DNA from: Caprimulgus europaeus | Lineage: Eukaryota; Chordata; Aves; Caprimulgiformes; Caprimulgidae | NCBI GenBank assembly: GCA_907165065.1 | Contig: OU015528.1 | Location: 70,041,474-70,105,473, forward strand | Direction: 5' to 3' | DNA length: 64,000 nucleotides | Part shown: positions 37,920-50,056 of the stretch, piece after piece | Position numbering within the stretch: position 1 is the first letter of the stretch | Layout of the letters: every line of letters starts with the position of its first letter | Program-made: the position numbers and the translations under genes | The notes under the pieces: generated by a model | Told to the model about the DNA's origin: nothing | The model's database searches: none | The model's input: only the letters and a program-made list of their open reading frames with translations

Positions 37920-37925
37920 AATAAA
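37920..37925 (+). terminator. Polyadenylation signal of LTR copy 1
   Basis: AATAAA, conserved at the equivalent place in the reverse copy (61195-61200). It probably marks the R/U5 region of the LTR. Confidence 0.7.
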
Positions 37926-38054
37926 TGGTGTTTCGGGAATGCGGCATTTGACCTCGTTTGTGTCTTAATCTCGCTCTTGGGATCATATCGAAACCTTTCC
38001 CCGACATCAGATCAGGATATTTGAATGATCCCAACATCAGTGATCAGTGTTACA

Positions 38055-39819
38055 GTCATCTGACTCAACATGTAGAAAGAGATTTCAAGGACACCACAAG
38101 TCTTGTGCATCCTGAACTGTTCATCAGACATGAATGATGCATTTTTTTTTATGCTGCACATTGGACAAATCTGTTCCTCTACACAGAGAGCTGAAAAATG
38201 ACTACTGCCATTAGATCAGGCAAATGTCTTTCACTGCTTACTGAAGACTTAGTTATTCCTCTCATCCACAATTTATCTATTATTGTCAGTAAACCAATGA
38301 AAAAACAGTACTATATGGATAAGCAAAAAGGGAAAAAAAAAGTCTGTGTATTCACATGCAGATCTAGTCAAATGGTATTGCTAGAGACAACATTGTTTTC
38401 TAGGATTTTTGCACTGATGTGTTTGCAATAATAAGGTACTGACAAGATTTTTTTCTTCTCCAATGCTAAATGTTTTTAAAAATATAAATATGTTCTAAAA
38501 ATTAAAGAAAAAAAGAAAAACACTGAGGAAAAAAAAAGATAATGAAAAAATGGATACTTTAAGAGCTTTTAGCTTTGTGTAAAGAAACCTTAATAATAGC
38601 CTTCCTTTTTGTGATGCTGTTTATGCATATTTATATCAGATAGATTCTTACAAATGAATTCTATTAAGACTTCCAAGTTACAAAACCAACAGCAGAAATT
38701 CAGGTCATCCATCACGCAGTGCACATGTATGACCACTCAAATACAAGTATGTGTGACAGTTGTAGGATGTCAAAGCAATGCTCTGAACCTTTTCTGCAGT
38801 GAAAATACCACTAGACAGACATGCATATTTTTTATTCGAAATTTGAAAAACAGTAGTAGTGGATACTTTAGTTTAGAGCTTTAGAAATGTAATTGCCCAA
38901 CAGTGCACAGAATTCCCTTGTCACAAACAAAGTGACAGAAAGTAAGAAGATTTATCCTTAAAGACTGCAAAAATTTGTTTTAAGGCTCTGAAGTCCTCCT
39001 ACTTAAGGTGGGAATGAGGCTGGACACAGGTTTAGCACATTACCTACCAAAGTATTTCAACAGGTGAACAGGATTGGGAAAAGAGGAAAAATGTGGCTAG
39101 ATTAACAAAGGGGAGATTAGCATGGGATTTTCTCCTTGGTATAATTTGCACTTATTACTGTAATGACCAGTGCTGACACAGTGATTGTGACTTGTAGTGG
39201 AAAACATGATCAATAAATAGTTCGGTTTTGAAACATTAGAACACACTCAGAGCACATGACAACCAATTCAACAGACACTTAGGAGGATGCTAAGCATCAG
39301 ATATAGAATTTTATTTTTCAGTTACTGGCTTTAGAGAAGTTGCATTCAATAACTTTAAGAGAGATGGTCAAAGAGCTCTCTGTCTCCTTCATTCTGATTT
39401 TCGTCAAGTCTTGAAATATCAGGGGTCTGGAGCACTGGAAGAAGGCAAAAGCTGCAGCACTGTAAACGTGAACTTGACTGTGAGTCCTAAACACAATAAT
39501 GTCATAACTTTAAAAATACAATTAATAAAATAATTAAAAGGGAATGACATACAGCTTTTTAAAATTATTTTTTTTTTCTTTCTAAACTAGGCATAACAAA
39601 AGGAATAGTTTGAAAACTTAGACTTCTATGAAGTATTAAAACTGAGATTGATAACCATTTTCACTGAGAATCCCAAATCTACCTAGAACAGTCTACAAGC
39701 AAGGCAACTGCTATGTTTCAACATGCCACTGTAAGCTGGGTCTTTATCAGTGCCCTTTAGAGACTGGTCCTTGACTTCATGTATTCTACACTGCACTGCC
39801 GACTTGGAAGAAAATCTAA
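38055..39819. other. Intergenic or intronic DNA, no gene seen
   Basis: AT-rich unique sequence with A-rich runs (38330-38345, 38505-38545). Frames are 77 codons or less and not recognisable. Confidence 0.65.
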
Positions 39820-40460
39820 AATTGCTGCTGACAAAGTTCACAGAAGTCACAAGTAATGAGAATGGTAAGTAATACTGAGGATATGTTACAGAAAGAAACT
39901 AATCACAATCATTGCTTGATAAATCAGTCTGCAAGCAATTAATTTGGGCTTCAATAAAATCAGCTGTAAAATTACCTATTTTGGAAGGGAGAATACAGGA
40001 CTTGATTACACCATGGGGAGCTATATCCACATTAAAAATGGCTTTGAAAAGGCATACAGAAACCATAGTGATAATCAGCTGAGCATTGGCTCCAGTACAA
40101 TTATTTGGCCAAAGGGCTAATGAAATCTTGCTTGTGTATACAGCAGTTTATCAAAAATAAAGTTACAAGCAGTGATCCAATAGCCTTTTAAAATATCTAC
40201 ACGTGGAACAGAAATCCAATAACAAAGGAGCCACCTCTGTTACACAGACACATGTGTAAGAAGATACAAATGCTTGAAATTAAACCTAAAGAAGCCTAGT
40301 CAATAAGTAGATCACACAGTATTAACAACAAAGACCATTAATCATTAGTACAGTTTAGCAAGAGCTGTGGTAGATAGCTTCTCCATCACTGGAAATTTAA
40401 AAATCACTGGCAACTCCCCTAGTTTCTGCTGCAAGCAGAAGTTAATCAGGAAAATTAAAT
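39820..40460 (+). mobile_element. Ancient CR1-type LINE with internal deletion
   Basis: Ordered blocks of old amniote CR1 ORF2 are visible. GCTGCTGACAAAGTTCACAG (39824-39843) is the 'GCAGATGACAC' region, then AATACTGAGGATATG, then GATAATCAGCTGAGCATTGG (40070-40089), GGCCAAAGGGCTAATGAAAT (40107-40126). Later come AAATATCTACACGTGGAACA (40191-40210), CTTGAAATTAAACCTAAAGAAG and AAGAGCTGTGGTAGATAGCT (40360-40379), TCTCCATCACTGG. About 300 bp expected between 40140 and 40190 (the 'TACTGTGTCCAGTTCTGG' part) is missing. Frames are broken, so it is inactive. Confidence 0.82.
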
Positions 40461-40599
40461 TCTTTTTTTTATGGGGGCATTGAGATTATAGTGGTCTTGT
40501 CTGTCTTTCCATGTACAAGTATATAACGACAACTTTATAAGTGCAAAATAGTCTATCATTGTGCTCTAGACCTTTATTTCAATACCAGACTTCGAGACC

Positions 40600-41172
40600 T
40601 CTGTACTCTGCTGTTTCTTCTTCCCCTTTACTCTGCCCTGGTGAGGCCACATCTGGAATATTGTGTCCAGTTCTGGGCCCCACAGTTCAAGAAGGACAGG
40701 GAGCTGCTTGAGAGAGTCCAGCACAGAGCCACCAAGATGATTAAGGGAGTGGAGCATCTCCCTTCTGAGGAAAGGCTGAGGGAGCTGGGGCTCTTTAGCT
40801 TGGAGAAGAGGAGACTGAGGGGGGACCTGATTAATGTTTATAAATATTTGAAGGGTGAGTGTGAGGAGGATGGGGCCAGGCTCTTTGCAGTGATGACCAA
40901 TGATAGGACAAGGGGCAATGGGTGTAAGCTGGAACACAGGAGGTTCCGCTTAAATTTGAGAAAGAGCTTCTTTACGGTGAGGGTGACAGAGCACTGGAAC
41001 AGGCTGCCCACGGGGGTTGTGGAATCTCCTTCTCTGGAGACGTTCAAGACCCGCCTGGACGCCTTCCTGTGTGAACTCATCTAGGTGTTCCTGCTCCAGC
41101 AGGGGGATCGGACTAGATGATCTTTCGAGGTCCCTTCCAATCCCTGACATTCTGTGATTCTGTGATTCTGTG
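40600..41172 (+). mobile_element. CR1 LINE, relatively young 5'-truncated copy
   Basis: It matches the CR1 3' region closely: CTGCCCTGGTGAGGCCACAT (40632-40651), CCAGTTCTGGGCCCC, GATGATTAAGGGAGTGGAGC (40736-40755), GCACTGGAACAGGCTGCCCA (40990-41009), CTAGATGATCTTTCGAGGTC (41112-41131). The tail is three exact ATTCTGTG octamers (41149-41172). It is the least diverged LINE copy in the window. The 5' end is about 40600-40625, so nearly all of the roughly 4.5-kb element is missing, as usual for CR1. Confidence 0.97.
40641..41084 (+). pseudogene. CR1 ORF2 C-terminal remnant, open frame
   Basis: An uninterrupted 147-codon frame encodes the end of the CR1 ORF2 protein, the endonuclease/reverse-transcriptase polyprotein. 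It starts at a GTG codon, which is just where the frame becomes open, not a real start. Recognisable family signatures are [14 protein letters not shown] near its start, [32 protein letters not shown], and EHWNRLP near the end. These lie C-terminal to the catalytic palm, so no YxDD-type motif is included. It cannot encode a functional enzyme. The retained frame reflects low divergence rather than selection. Confidence 0.92.
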
Positions 41173-42850
41173 AAAAAGCAACCGTTTTGTATTCAGCTCA
41201 TACAGCTGAACAGTACAAAGAAGATTTTACTTTGATTTTGTCTTGTTTTGATGTTCTGTTGATGTAATGCAAACATGACTGTGACTAAAGTATCTCTATT
41301 CTTAATGAGAAAATGTATCTTGCTATTGAAATATTAGACAGTTCCAGTATGGTCTTTGCTCTTAAATTTATACATAAATGTACAGGCAAGACACAAAATA
41401 TTCACAATGAGCCTTTGGAAACACACGTACTGATGTTTTAGTCAGGGCTGTTAGCAAGGGTATAGTCCTTTTAAGTTTTTTTACATATAAGAGGAGCTGC
41501 TTGTAAAAATTTTCTTTCATTTGCAAACATCTGGGATCTTTCCTGTTAATAATACTAATGCTGTATTAAACTAGCGTGTCTATTCAGGTTACAATCCTGT
41601 TGTCAGCTAGCTGGTTATCTATGATAGTAATCTATAGCGATACCAGACCTGTATTTCATCTGAGGTAACAATAAGGGCTGGGATAAACTAATCAGAAGAA
41701 TTGTGCTGTCAGTAGCACCACCCATTCATAAGTATATTTGTGGCAACTTTTAAAAATTCTTGTCTGTTCTCTCAGAAAGTTTTCTTGTAGGGTAGGCAGG
41801 TTCCAAACTTGCACTGCTGATTATTGCTGTTATGGCTAAGAGATATTTTTACTCTATCTATGGGATTTATATGTCTCTCCTATGTAAGAGAAGTTACTAA
41901 TGTGACTCCATGAAAAGAAAAGAACCCATGTAATTAACCTTTCAGAAAAGGAATGAGTGAACCAGCCCTTAGGAGCTTGCTTTCATTGTCCATGATGCCA
42001 GCAACCTCAATGGAAAACTCCTTTCAAGGGACAAACAACTTGTATCATTCAGTAATTGCCTCATACTAGTTCTAGCTCAAGCCTCAAAGAAAGCAAAAGA
42101 GGTAGTAAAACTTGATTGCCTTGTTCCTGAACGCATCGCAAATACAGACTGCTGTCATCCAGAATATGTACCCCACAAATATCACCCAGAGTGTACCACC
42201 TGGTTTCATCAAGTTACATTTGTTGTAATTTGAAATATGCAGCTTATTCTAGACAGTAGGGGATATTTTAGAGTGCACCAGTAAATTAATGCTGGAAGAG
42301 GTTTTTTAGTAAATTGAAAATTTATAATACCTTTTAATTACAAAAGAAAAAGACAGCTACTGTGCTAACACATAAATGCTTGTGCAGTCTGTCAGAAGCT
42401 GCCTGAATATATGGAAATATATGATAATTAGCTGGTGTTCATACTACAATATTTTCAAGAAGTAGTAAGGCATTTTTTCATCTGATTAAGCAGTGAATAT
42501 GCAACAGAAAAAGGTCAATTCAATGTGATTCTGTCACGTGATGTTCTAATAGCATCATGCCAATTTAAGCGGGTAGGCATCATTTAATGTAGAAACTAAT
42601 TTTCTCGGTCATCATTTTCCATAATGTCTCACAACACAAGAGACACATTCAGGGAGTAGAAAGAAGTGTAAGACATGACTTCAAGGCAGTTTTCATTTCA
42701 GACATAGTGAAACACTGAGAAAAGTCTCATCAGACACTTTAAATCTCTGTGCTGACAGCCTGAGTGACCTTGGAGTTGCATGGGGTGAAGTGCATATAAC
42801 AAAGGGCTATGTAGTGAAATGCACCTGCCTTTGAGTTTGTATTTTGTAAT
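41173..42850. other. Intergenic or intronic DNA, no gene seen
   Basis: Unique sequence with no recognisable gene, repeat or regulatory element. Only very short frames are present. Confidence 0.65.
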
Positions 42851-42925
42851 TAAACATTATTACTTCCATTTTGTAGGTGTGGAAGCTTAGGCAAATAAAT
42901 GACAATGCTACATTCACCCAATGCC
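42851..42925 (-). mobile_element. Possible MIR core fragment (minus orientation)
   Basis: ATTATTACTTCCATTTTGTA (42856-42875) followed by GGTGTGGAAGCTTAGGCAAATAAATGAC resembles 'ATTATTACCCCCATTTTACAGATGAGGAAACTGAGGCACAGAG', the reverse complement of the MIR core. It is short and diverged. Confidence 0.4.
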
Positions 42926-45900
42926 TTAACAAGGCTAAAAAACAATTAAAAATCTCAACTTCCAAATATCTGTCTGAGATGGCATTTTTCTGATCTCTTG
43001 GTATCTCCTGTCCTTTATCTGCAGCTTGCATTGAAAGTGCCTTACCTCTCCCTGCCTGAAAGGGATATTTTCTGTAGTGTCACTGGTATACAATAAATGG
43101 CTGTAGTTTGAAACCAAGGGTTGGATGAATAAAAATCACACATTAACCTCTTCTACCTTTTTTTACAAGGCTGGAGCTGATCTTCCTTCTTTATTTTTAA
43201 TTAGTGTTACACCAAGTTTCATTTCTTGCTCTGCTTTCTGTTTCCTTCTGCATCCCATTTCCCCATTACCACTACTGACCTTCTTTCTATTTCTATTTAT
43301 AAATATTGAAAATGATTGTGAGACTGCATCCAAGAGTTTCAGGAAGTCCTTTCAGTCTCCTCTACCAGCGGATAGATTTTCCAGCGTTGGCCTCCAGGAA
43401 CTGCCTGGTCTGCCTATGCTATGTACCCCTAGCTCTAGGCATCCACCTCCTTCGGAGGCTGTTCTTGCCTTTAAAATTCTACCCAGATCGTTCCCGTATA
43501 TTGGAAAGTCATTGTTCATATCAGCAGTTCTCACAGGGACAGGCTTAAATATGTAACTTCTGTCTTCTGGAATCAGGGTGTTAATAAAAAGAAAGCACAT
43601 TTTGCACATCATGCTCAAACCGGGTATGAGAGTTACAGTGCAGCGCTATGCAGCTGGCTACACCGTTAAGCTGAGCTCTGTGTGTATGTGCAATGCAGTA
43701 GTGCAGTTTTAATGAGAAACTCCCTGAAAGTTATTACTGACAAGCAATGTATTGCTATGCAGTTTTATTGCCAGTTCGTAGAATTCATCTCCTCTCCCTT
43801 GGCCTGAGCTAAGCACACAGTAGAAGAAGCCAAAAAATTCCTTCTCATTCCAGCAGTGTCTTTGAAATGGCTTTTTTATCTTGAAGTTTTACTACTTTAA
43901 CTCTTTTGATCTATTTCTATACCTGTCTGATTTAGGGGGTCCACATGCATGGGTCTGTCCCACTTGGACAGGATTTTTTTTTCCCATACCTCCCGAAGCA
44001 TGGCACACGCTAGCTGGATGCCAGCTCTGTTAGCTGACTTGGTCACTGCAGTATGTGATTTGCATTGGTGATTCTGCAGTATGGAGAAAATTTAAGACCA
44101 GAACAGCAGCACTTGGATAACTGTTGGGGCAGTCATGGCTGTTGCTCCAATAATTTACAGTGAACCACTCAGGTTTTGTTTCTTAAGATGCTGTCACACA
44201 AAGGAAATCATCATCTTTGTTTGCAGTGGCAACTGGCAGGGGCTGAGGGGGAGACTGGCAGGAGGCACAGCTAATGAAGAACCCAGAATAAAGAAATAAA
44301 AATATGGCAAAACTGATAGGGAAGAAAGGATGCAGATGCTGCCTTTTTGATTAATGAAGTAAAAGCTGTTAGAGATGCTCTGGTTAAAGATTGCTGAACA
44401 ATTTCCAACAAATCACATACTCGGCAGCTTAGTAGGATCTAGTGTGAGTGTGACAGGCACAGCTTCTCTTACATTGGCCTGCAGAAAAGGAATTGCAGGG
44501 TAAAAGGGCAATAAATAGCCCTTTATAAAGAAATAGTGTTGTTCTGTTCAGGAAACTGATCACTGACATCACTCTAAATAATTTCTTCACCTTGAGATAG
44601 GGCTTGAGGGACTACCAATGTCTATGTCTTCAGAAATGCTGATGCTGTGTCCTCCTAAGGACTATGCATAAATTCCCTGAATTCCTGTCCTCCTGACTCA
44701 TTGCATGTTGTGGAGCAAGAAGTGCAATCTCGGTGTTTCCATTATCATTACTGTGGTTCACTGGAATGTACACATCATTCACAGAGGTACCGTGGCAAAT
44801 TGTTAATTAATATTTGAACAGAACTCTGGTAATATTCAATGTTATCTAAATATTAAATATCTATTTGACCTTACAACAGAAATAAAAAGGATGAACAACT
44901 TAAGGAATTCTCCTTGATAAGAATCTCCTTCATGAGCTAACTTTCTCTCTTCATAAACACTGCAGCTGTGGCCAGATAACCAACTACTGTAATTAAGTAC
45001 ATGGTAATTCATACCAGGAAAAAATCTGGCCCAGATCCCTTTCTTCTGAAGATCATTTGTGCAACTTTTAGTTTGTTCCATGTTCCCTAAAACCCTTACA
45101 ATAGCTTTGCTTTCCCAACATGTCTCTTAAAGTACCCTCAGCTCTATAATCTCTGCCCATAATCTCTGTTTACCAGCTGTCAGATTTGAAGCTGTGTTGA
45201 CCGATGAGTTGACATAGATGTCTATCACACTACCTAATAATCCATGTTTTCCACTGTAGGGGTGCTGATTTGGATTTTTCTCCTCTGTAGAGCTACTACA
45301 TCCAATAAAATTGATGGGAACCTACCATTTTTGGGCTGTAGGCCCCAAAGGCAGATTTGGTTGAAATTAGACAACTGGTTCAAAAATTCTCAGGAATTGA
45401 CAAATGTGTTGGCAAGACACATAAAGACTGGCACTTTTGGAAACATCAGTCCCTTGTAGTATTTCCTGGTATATCATGGGAAAGGAATGAGAATTTTCAG
45501 TTTTCTGAAAGTTAGTTTTTATCAATAGCACTTCTAAAGTTTAATTTATGTAATTTTGAATGAAACAGAGTCTAAGCCCCCTTCCCACCTTAGACATAGT
45601 AATCTGAATTAGAGGTTTCTTGTACATCCAGTAGTTCTCTGATTAACCCCAGAGCATTCCTGCAAAATTGGAAAGTGCACTTAACACTCAAAGTGGGGGA
45701 AAAAAAAAAAAATAAGAGAAACTTTCTAGTTTTTCTTTATTCGTAACAAAGAGCAAAGAAGAATCTAACATTTTTTCTCTTTATAGGTCACCTTTACATT
45801 TGCATCCAGAAATTAGAAAAATGCTGTGGTACAGCTGATAATCCTTATGGAATTCATGCTCTACCAGAGAAGATTTTCCCCCACAAAAATTAGTCCTTGG

Positions 45901-48376
45901 AATGATAAATACATTTTTTAATGAGATATAAGGAAAAGTAAATTATTTTTTCTGTATCTATACAATTATGTTAGCTGAGCAGCCTGGATTAGATCCACGT
46001 GGGAGTTGGCACAACACCCAAAAGGCAACAAAATGGGGAAAATGTCCATAAAAATGAACTAGAGGAGCTTAAATGTCTTCCAAAACAAGATGCTCAGCTC
46101 TGAGTGTGATGGTAGATAAACTAAGGGGTTGATCCTTTGATGTACTGAATATTTCAAAGTGCTAACATGCCAAGGATCTGGAGGAAACACAGTTGACCTC
46201 TATGGTTGACTATGAAAAATGACGTTACTGTGGATTCTCTGCTTGCACATAAATTATTCTGTCACTCTAATCAGACTGGTTAGAAAATCCCCTCCCAGTA
46301 CAGAAATACAAGCTTATTCAATTGCTCCGTGCTGGAGGAAAGGACCCTCACAACTTAACCTAAGAAATATGCTTTCAGCAGCTGACTGAAAGAGGTTTTG
46401 AGGCAAGCTCTGTTTCAGCAACTAGTAACAGATCATCCTTAATTTGTATGATACGGGCCTGTGTTACATATGATGATTCTACTTTCGCTGCCACAACTTA
46501 TGTACACTTGGCAACTTGTTAAAACACATAAAGTCAACAAGTTTTACATTGCACCTCTGATGTCCTTTTCATCTATTGATTCTTCTGATGTTTAAGCCAT
46601 GGTGTTATTCCAGCAGGACTTGTCCACTGAAACAATTGTCTGTATCATGCTAGACTCTCTAGCCCACCACAAGTAGCCCCAGTTTATACTACAGAACCAC
46701 TATTGGGCACTTGGCAACTTTGGTAGCACCAACACTATGCTGAGATCTTTGAAATGAAACCCAAAAAAGGTTAGGGCCCCAGTGTCACTAAATGGTGGAG
46801 CCCTGGCCAAGCAGATGTGTCTGGGAGGGAGCAGCCCAGTGCAGCCAGACGTGAGCAGCTCTGGGTTACTGGACCATGGACAAGTTCTAGGTGAAAATGC
46901 CTTGAGCAGTAGACAAAGAGCAGCTTTCCTTGTCTGGAGTACACCTTCACAGCCTTTAGCATAAAGCCTGATTATAGGTTTCCAAATAGGTTGTTGGGTC
47001 ATCAGGATGTGAAGAGTTGAGTGAAGCTTGAAGCCAGATTTATCACAACTGTGTCAATGCAGCTAAATTTTGTTTCAGAGGAAGTTCTCTTAGCACAGTC
47101 AAGAGCTTGTGTAATGCTTATGTAATGCCAAGAACGAGTTCCTCACCATGTTTCTCAGCATCCTGTTGCCACTCAGCACCAAGGACAAGTCATGACACAG
47201 AAGGAAGTCCAGAGCCTTCTGCTGTCTGTGGCAGGAGGCTGGAGCCTGTGCTGGAGACATGAGTGCCCTGATGCTCCTACTCCTCTGCCCTGCCAAGCCA
47301 AAAATTCACTTAGGCAAAGAGCTTCATCTTGTAGCCATGGTATTCTTCTGAGCCTGTACTGTAGCCAAAGGAAGTTTTAGTACATGGAAAAGCTGCAGAA
47401 TATGGGCCTAAGGCTACATGTCCGTATTTATTATCCATCCAAGATTTATAATTGAAGTGAACATTCTGGCAATGTGATAATGATCTGATTACAATTTTTA
47501 TCACTGTTTCTCAGAGTATCCAAAAGGCCCAGTAATGTAAAATTTATCTTTCCCTCCACACTCCACTGCAAATCCTGCCAAGGCGTGTAAGCCCCTGCGT
47601 GACATTTCTCAGGGCTTGTTGTGGGAAGCTCCTTTGTTATCTCTGCCTTATGCCTGGGCCAGGAGATCTCCTGGCTATTAGCCTAAAACAGACTCAGTGA
47701 ATGGCAGATTTCTCTAAGCTTGCCAGGAACCAATTTAATGTCTGGTGCAGCCTTGTTACCTATCAAGGCTTGCCTAAGGCATCTGCTTACAGATGGGGGT
47801 TTTTGTCTGTGAAAAATGAAAGGCCAACATTTAAACCATATGTTGTACGTTGTCAATAATGTTCCAGGTCATGAGACCAGGAGTAAAAGGGAATTAAAGA
47901 GGGAAAACATGTAAAAATATTTTTGCATTAGTGTAAGAGGACTATGAATATGTGTGTTCTACATTGACTATATTACTATTTGATAGCTTGGATTGGTTAA
48001 CGTGTCATTTAATCAGATGCCAAATCTCAATTTTTGATGTAAATTGTAAATTGTAAATTTGATCCCTCAAAGTGTTATTCTATTTATTTTTAAGCTTTGT
48101 CTCTGTTTGAAGTATATGCAAGTAGCAGGATTTTGTTGGACTTTGTTTTATGATTTTCATTGAATAAAATCAGTGTATTAATTTTTCCCATCTTCCAAAA
48201 GGTTATAATAGGAGCAAGAAAAGCATTAAAATGAGCTGGAAAAAAAATTGAAAAGACCTTGAGGCACACTTGGGAATCTTATGATTTAGGACCCATTACT
48301 TTTAATCACAAGCTCAGGATTTTATAAATTTAAAATTATATATTTTGTGCTTATCTGATAAAGCAAATTCAAATAC
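42926..48376. other. Intergenic or intronic DNA, no gene seen
   Basis: Mostly unique. A 143-codon ATG-initiated frame (43125-43556) covers a pyrimidine-rich stretch, but its product (Ser/Pro/Phe/Leu-rich, no motif) is not recognisable and a second frame overlaps it. There is a 13-base A run at 45700-45712, an 18-bp palindrome at 47658-47675, and a 7-bp TGTAAAT triplication at 48039-48060. Confidence 0.6.
47658..47675. repeat. 18-bp perfect palindrome
   Basis: GCCAGGAGATCTCCTGGC equals its own reverse complement. The surrounding sequence shows no transposon. It could be a dimeric protein-binding site or chance. Confidence 0.9.
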
Positions 48377-48404
48377 GGGGTGGGGGGAGGGGCAGGGAGT
48401 GGGG
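48377..48404 (+). repeat. Strong G-quadruplex motif
   Basis: Five G runs of 4, 6, 4, 3 and 4 bases are separated by T, A, CA and AGT. Loops of 1-3 nt make this a high-scoring quadruplex pattern in an otherwise AT-rich region. Confidence 0.9.
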
Positions 48405-50032
48405 AACAGTTATTTGAGATAGAATTGGAATTCTATCCTTTTTTTTATTAGCACATTGCCAGAGGGATACTTGATAATCCATTATCTTTTACAGTGAATT
48501 TTTGATGACAGTGACATTTTAATCTGTCTGTACACAGGTGTTCAGATTGTCCTGTTACCTGTCTCATATTTTAATGAGAGGTTATAGCACGCCGTGGGAC
48601 AGGGATGTGCAGGTTCCAGCTTGGGCTTCCCTCCCTAGCTCTGCTGCTGGCTCACTGCGAACAGGGACATCAACTCTGGATGCAGAAGTGTTGAGTGGTG
48701 CAGAGAGGGCTTAAATCTCTACAGCAAGCCTTGCTCAGTACTGCTCCTCAGCTTTTCCCTAGCTGAACACTGCCAACAGCTACACATAAATGAACTCTAT
48801 TAATTCCTGATCCAAGCTGGTGCAGGTGCAAGGTTTTGCACACTCTGTTGGTTACTAGCTTGAACCTGTGCTACCTTAAATCTCGGCACAGGGCTTCACT
48901 GCATGAAATAGATTTGGCCTTAGTGATCGTGATTGATAAACTTCATTTGACATGTCTCAGGTCATTTGCCTCTGGAACTGGGATTAGACAGATTTGCTTT
49001 GCAGGTGTGAGTCAAAGCGCAAATGTCCATAAAATCAGGAGTTTCCAAGGGAGGCTGCAGCAAAGCTGTGCTCGCTGTGTTTATAGCCTGCCTGTAAATT
49101 CTTTATCTACTTGTGCTGAAATTTTCCATCTCTGGGATTACCCCTTGAAAATCAGCATTTTGGAATGTCTGAGGAGAACAGAATTTACATTCCAAAAATT
49201 AGTTTCTTTAAATGAGATAGCCCTTTGGAAAACAGTAGTAGCACTGTGCCTCAGCAATGTGTAGGCTGGAACATCCAGTACATTACCCCACATATTTTTG
49301 ATTGTCAGAAATAAGGCTAAGGATTTAGACACCAAATTTAGGTACTTCACAGGAGACCCCTCTGTGTGTGATAGCTTTAGACAATTATAGATAACAGATA
49401 TCTAATAAATATAAGTGAATGCAGAGAGCTTTTCATTTTCCCAGTGTAGGTGTCTGTTCTCAGAGAAGACAAATAACTTTCTAGTGACAATATTCAGGTG
49501 ATATTCAGCATTAGACACTGTGGGTTAACCTGTGAATCCTGCTGCTGTGGTAGCAAGGCACTGATCTCCTTCTGGGATGATGTCATATAGCCCTGCCCCA
49601 TGGAGATGTGTCACGTCCTTTGGGGCATCTCAAATGGCAATAAATATCCATATTTAGGCAATTAAGTTCTGTCTCATTGACTGCATCAACTAGATCTTCA
49701 TTAGCTGTAGTGAGGGCTGATAAATCTGACAGGGCTGTATACACCTCTACTGTAGATACCTAAAAAGTATAAGTAGCTCTGGTTACCAGTCTGGTTTCAT
49801 ACATACTTCTTATGAGTGTATCAGCTGTAGTCAAAACAGCACAGCAATCTCACTGCGTCCGACAGCTGCCCAGCAACCGTGAGCGATGCTGGCTGGGAGC
49901 TGGTGCTGGTGCACCACGACTGCATCATTCATCTTAACCTTCGTTAAGCTGGACAGAGGCTGCAGAACCTGTTTCACCAGATTTCTCTAAAGCTGTGTAC
50001 AAGTGCAGTGAGGTTTTGGGGTTTGGCTTTTT

Positions 50033-50056
50033 AAAAAAAAAATATATTTTTTTTTT
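50033..50056. repeat. A10-TATA-T10 palindrome
   Basis: Ten A, then TATA, then ten T, a perfect 24-bp self-complementary low-complexity sequence. It is likely a slippage product and a possible DNA-unwinding or hairpin site. Confidence 0.9.

Larger units (their letters stand above)
37386..38046 (+). mobile_element. Solo LTR of an endogenous retrovirus (copy 1)
   Basis: It aligns along its length with the reverse-oriented copy at 61071-61852. It starts TGTGAGGAACTGCACTATTG and has GGAGGTCTTCTGCCCCGACA (37527-37546), a TATA-like TACTTAAGG (37617-37625), a CpG-rich patch (37687-37745), AATAAA (37920-37925) and the tail GATATTTGAATGATCCC. The exact 3' end is uncertain: ending at TGATCA (38046) gives an imperfect flanking duplication GAGTT/GTGTT, while ending at TTACA (38054) gives none. 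No retroviral coding sequence adjoins it, so it is a solo LTR. The 138-codon frame inside it and its antisense partners are not genes. Confidence 0.88.

Noticed and set aside
43125..43556. 143-codon ATG frame with a hydrophobic stretch
   Set aside because: The hydrophobicity comes from a pyrimidine-rich tract (Phe/Leu/Ser/Pro codons). A second frame is open over the same bases and no protein family is recognisable.
48836..49264. 142-codon open frame
   Set aside because: It opens at TTG, resembles nothing known, and an antisense frame is open over part of the same DNA.
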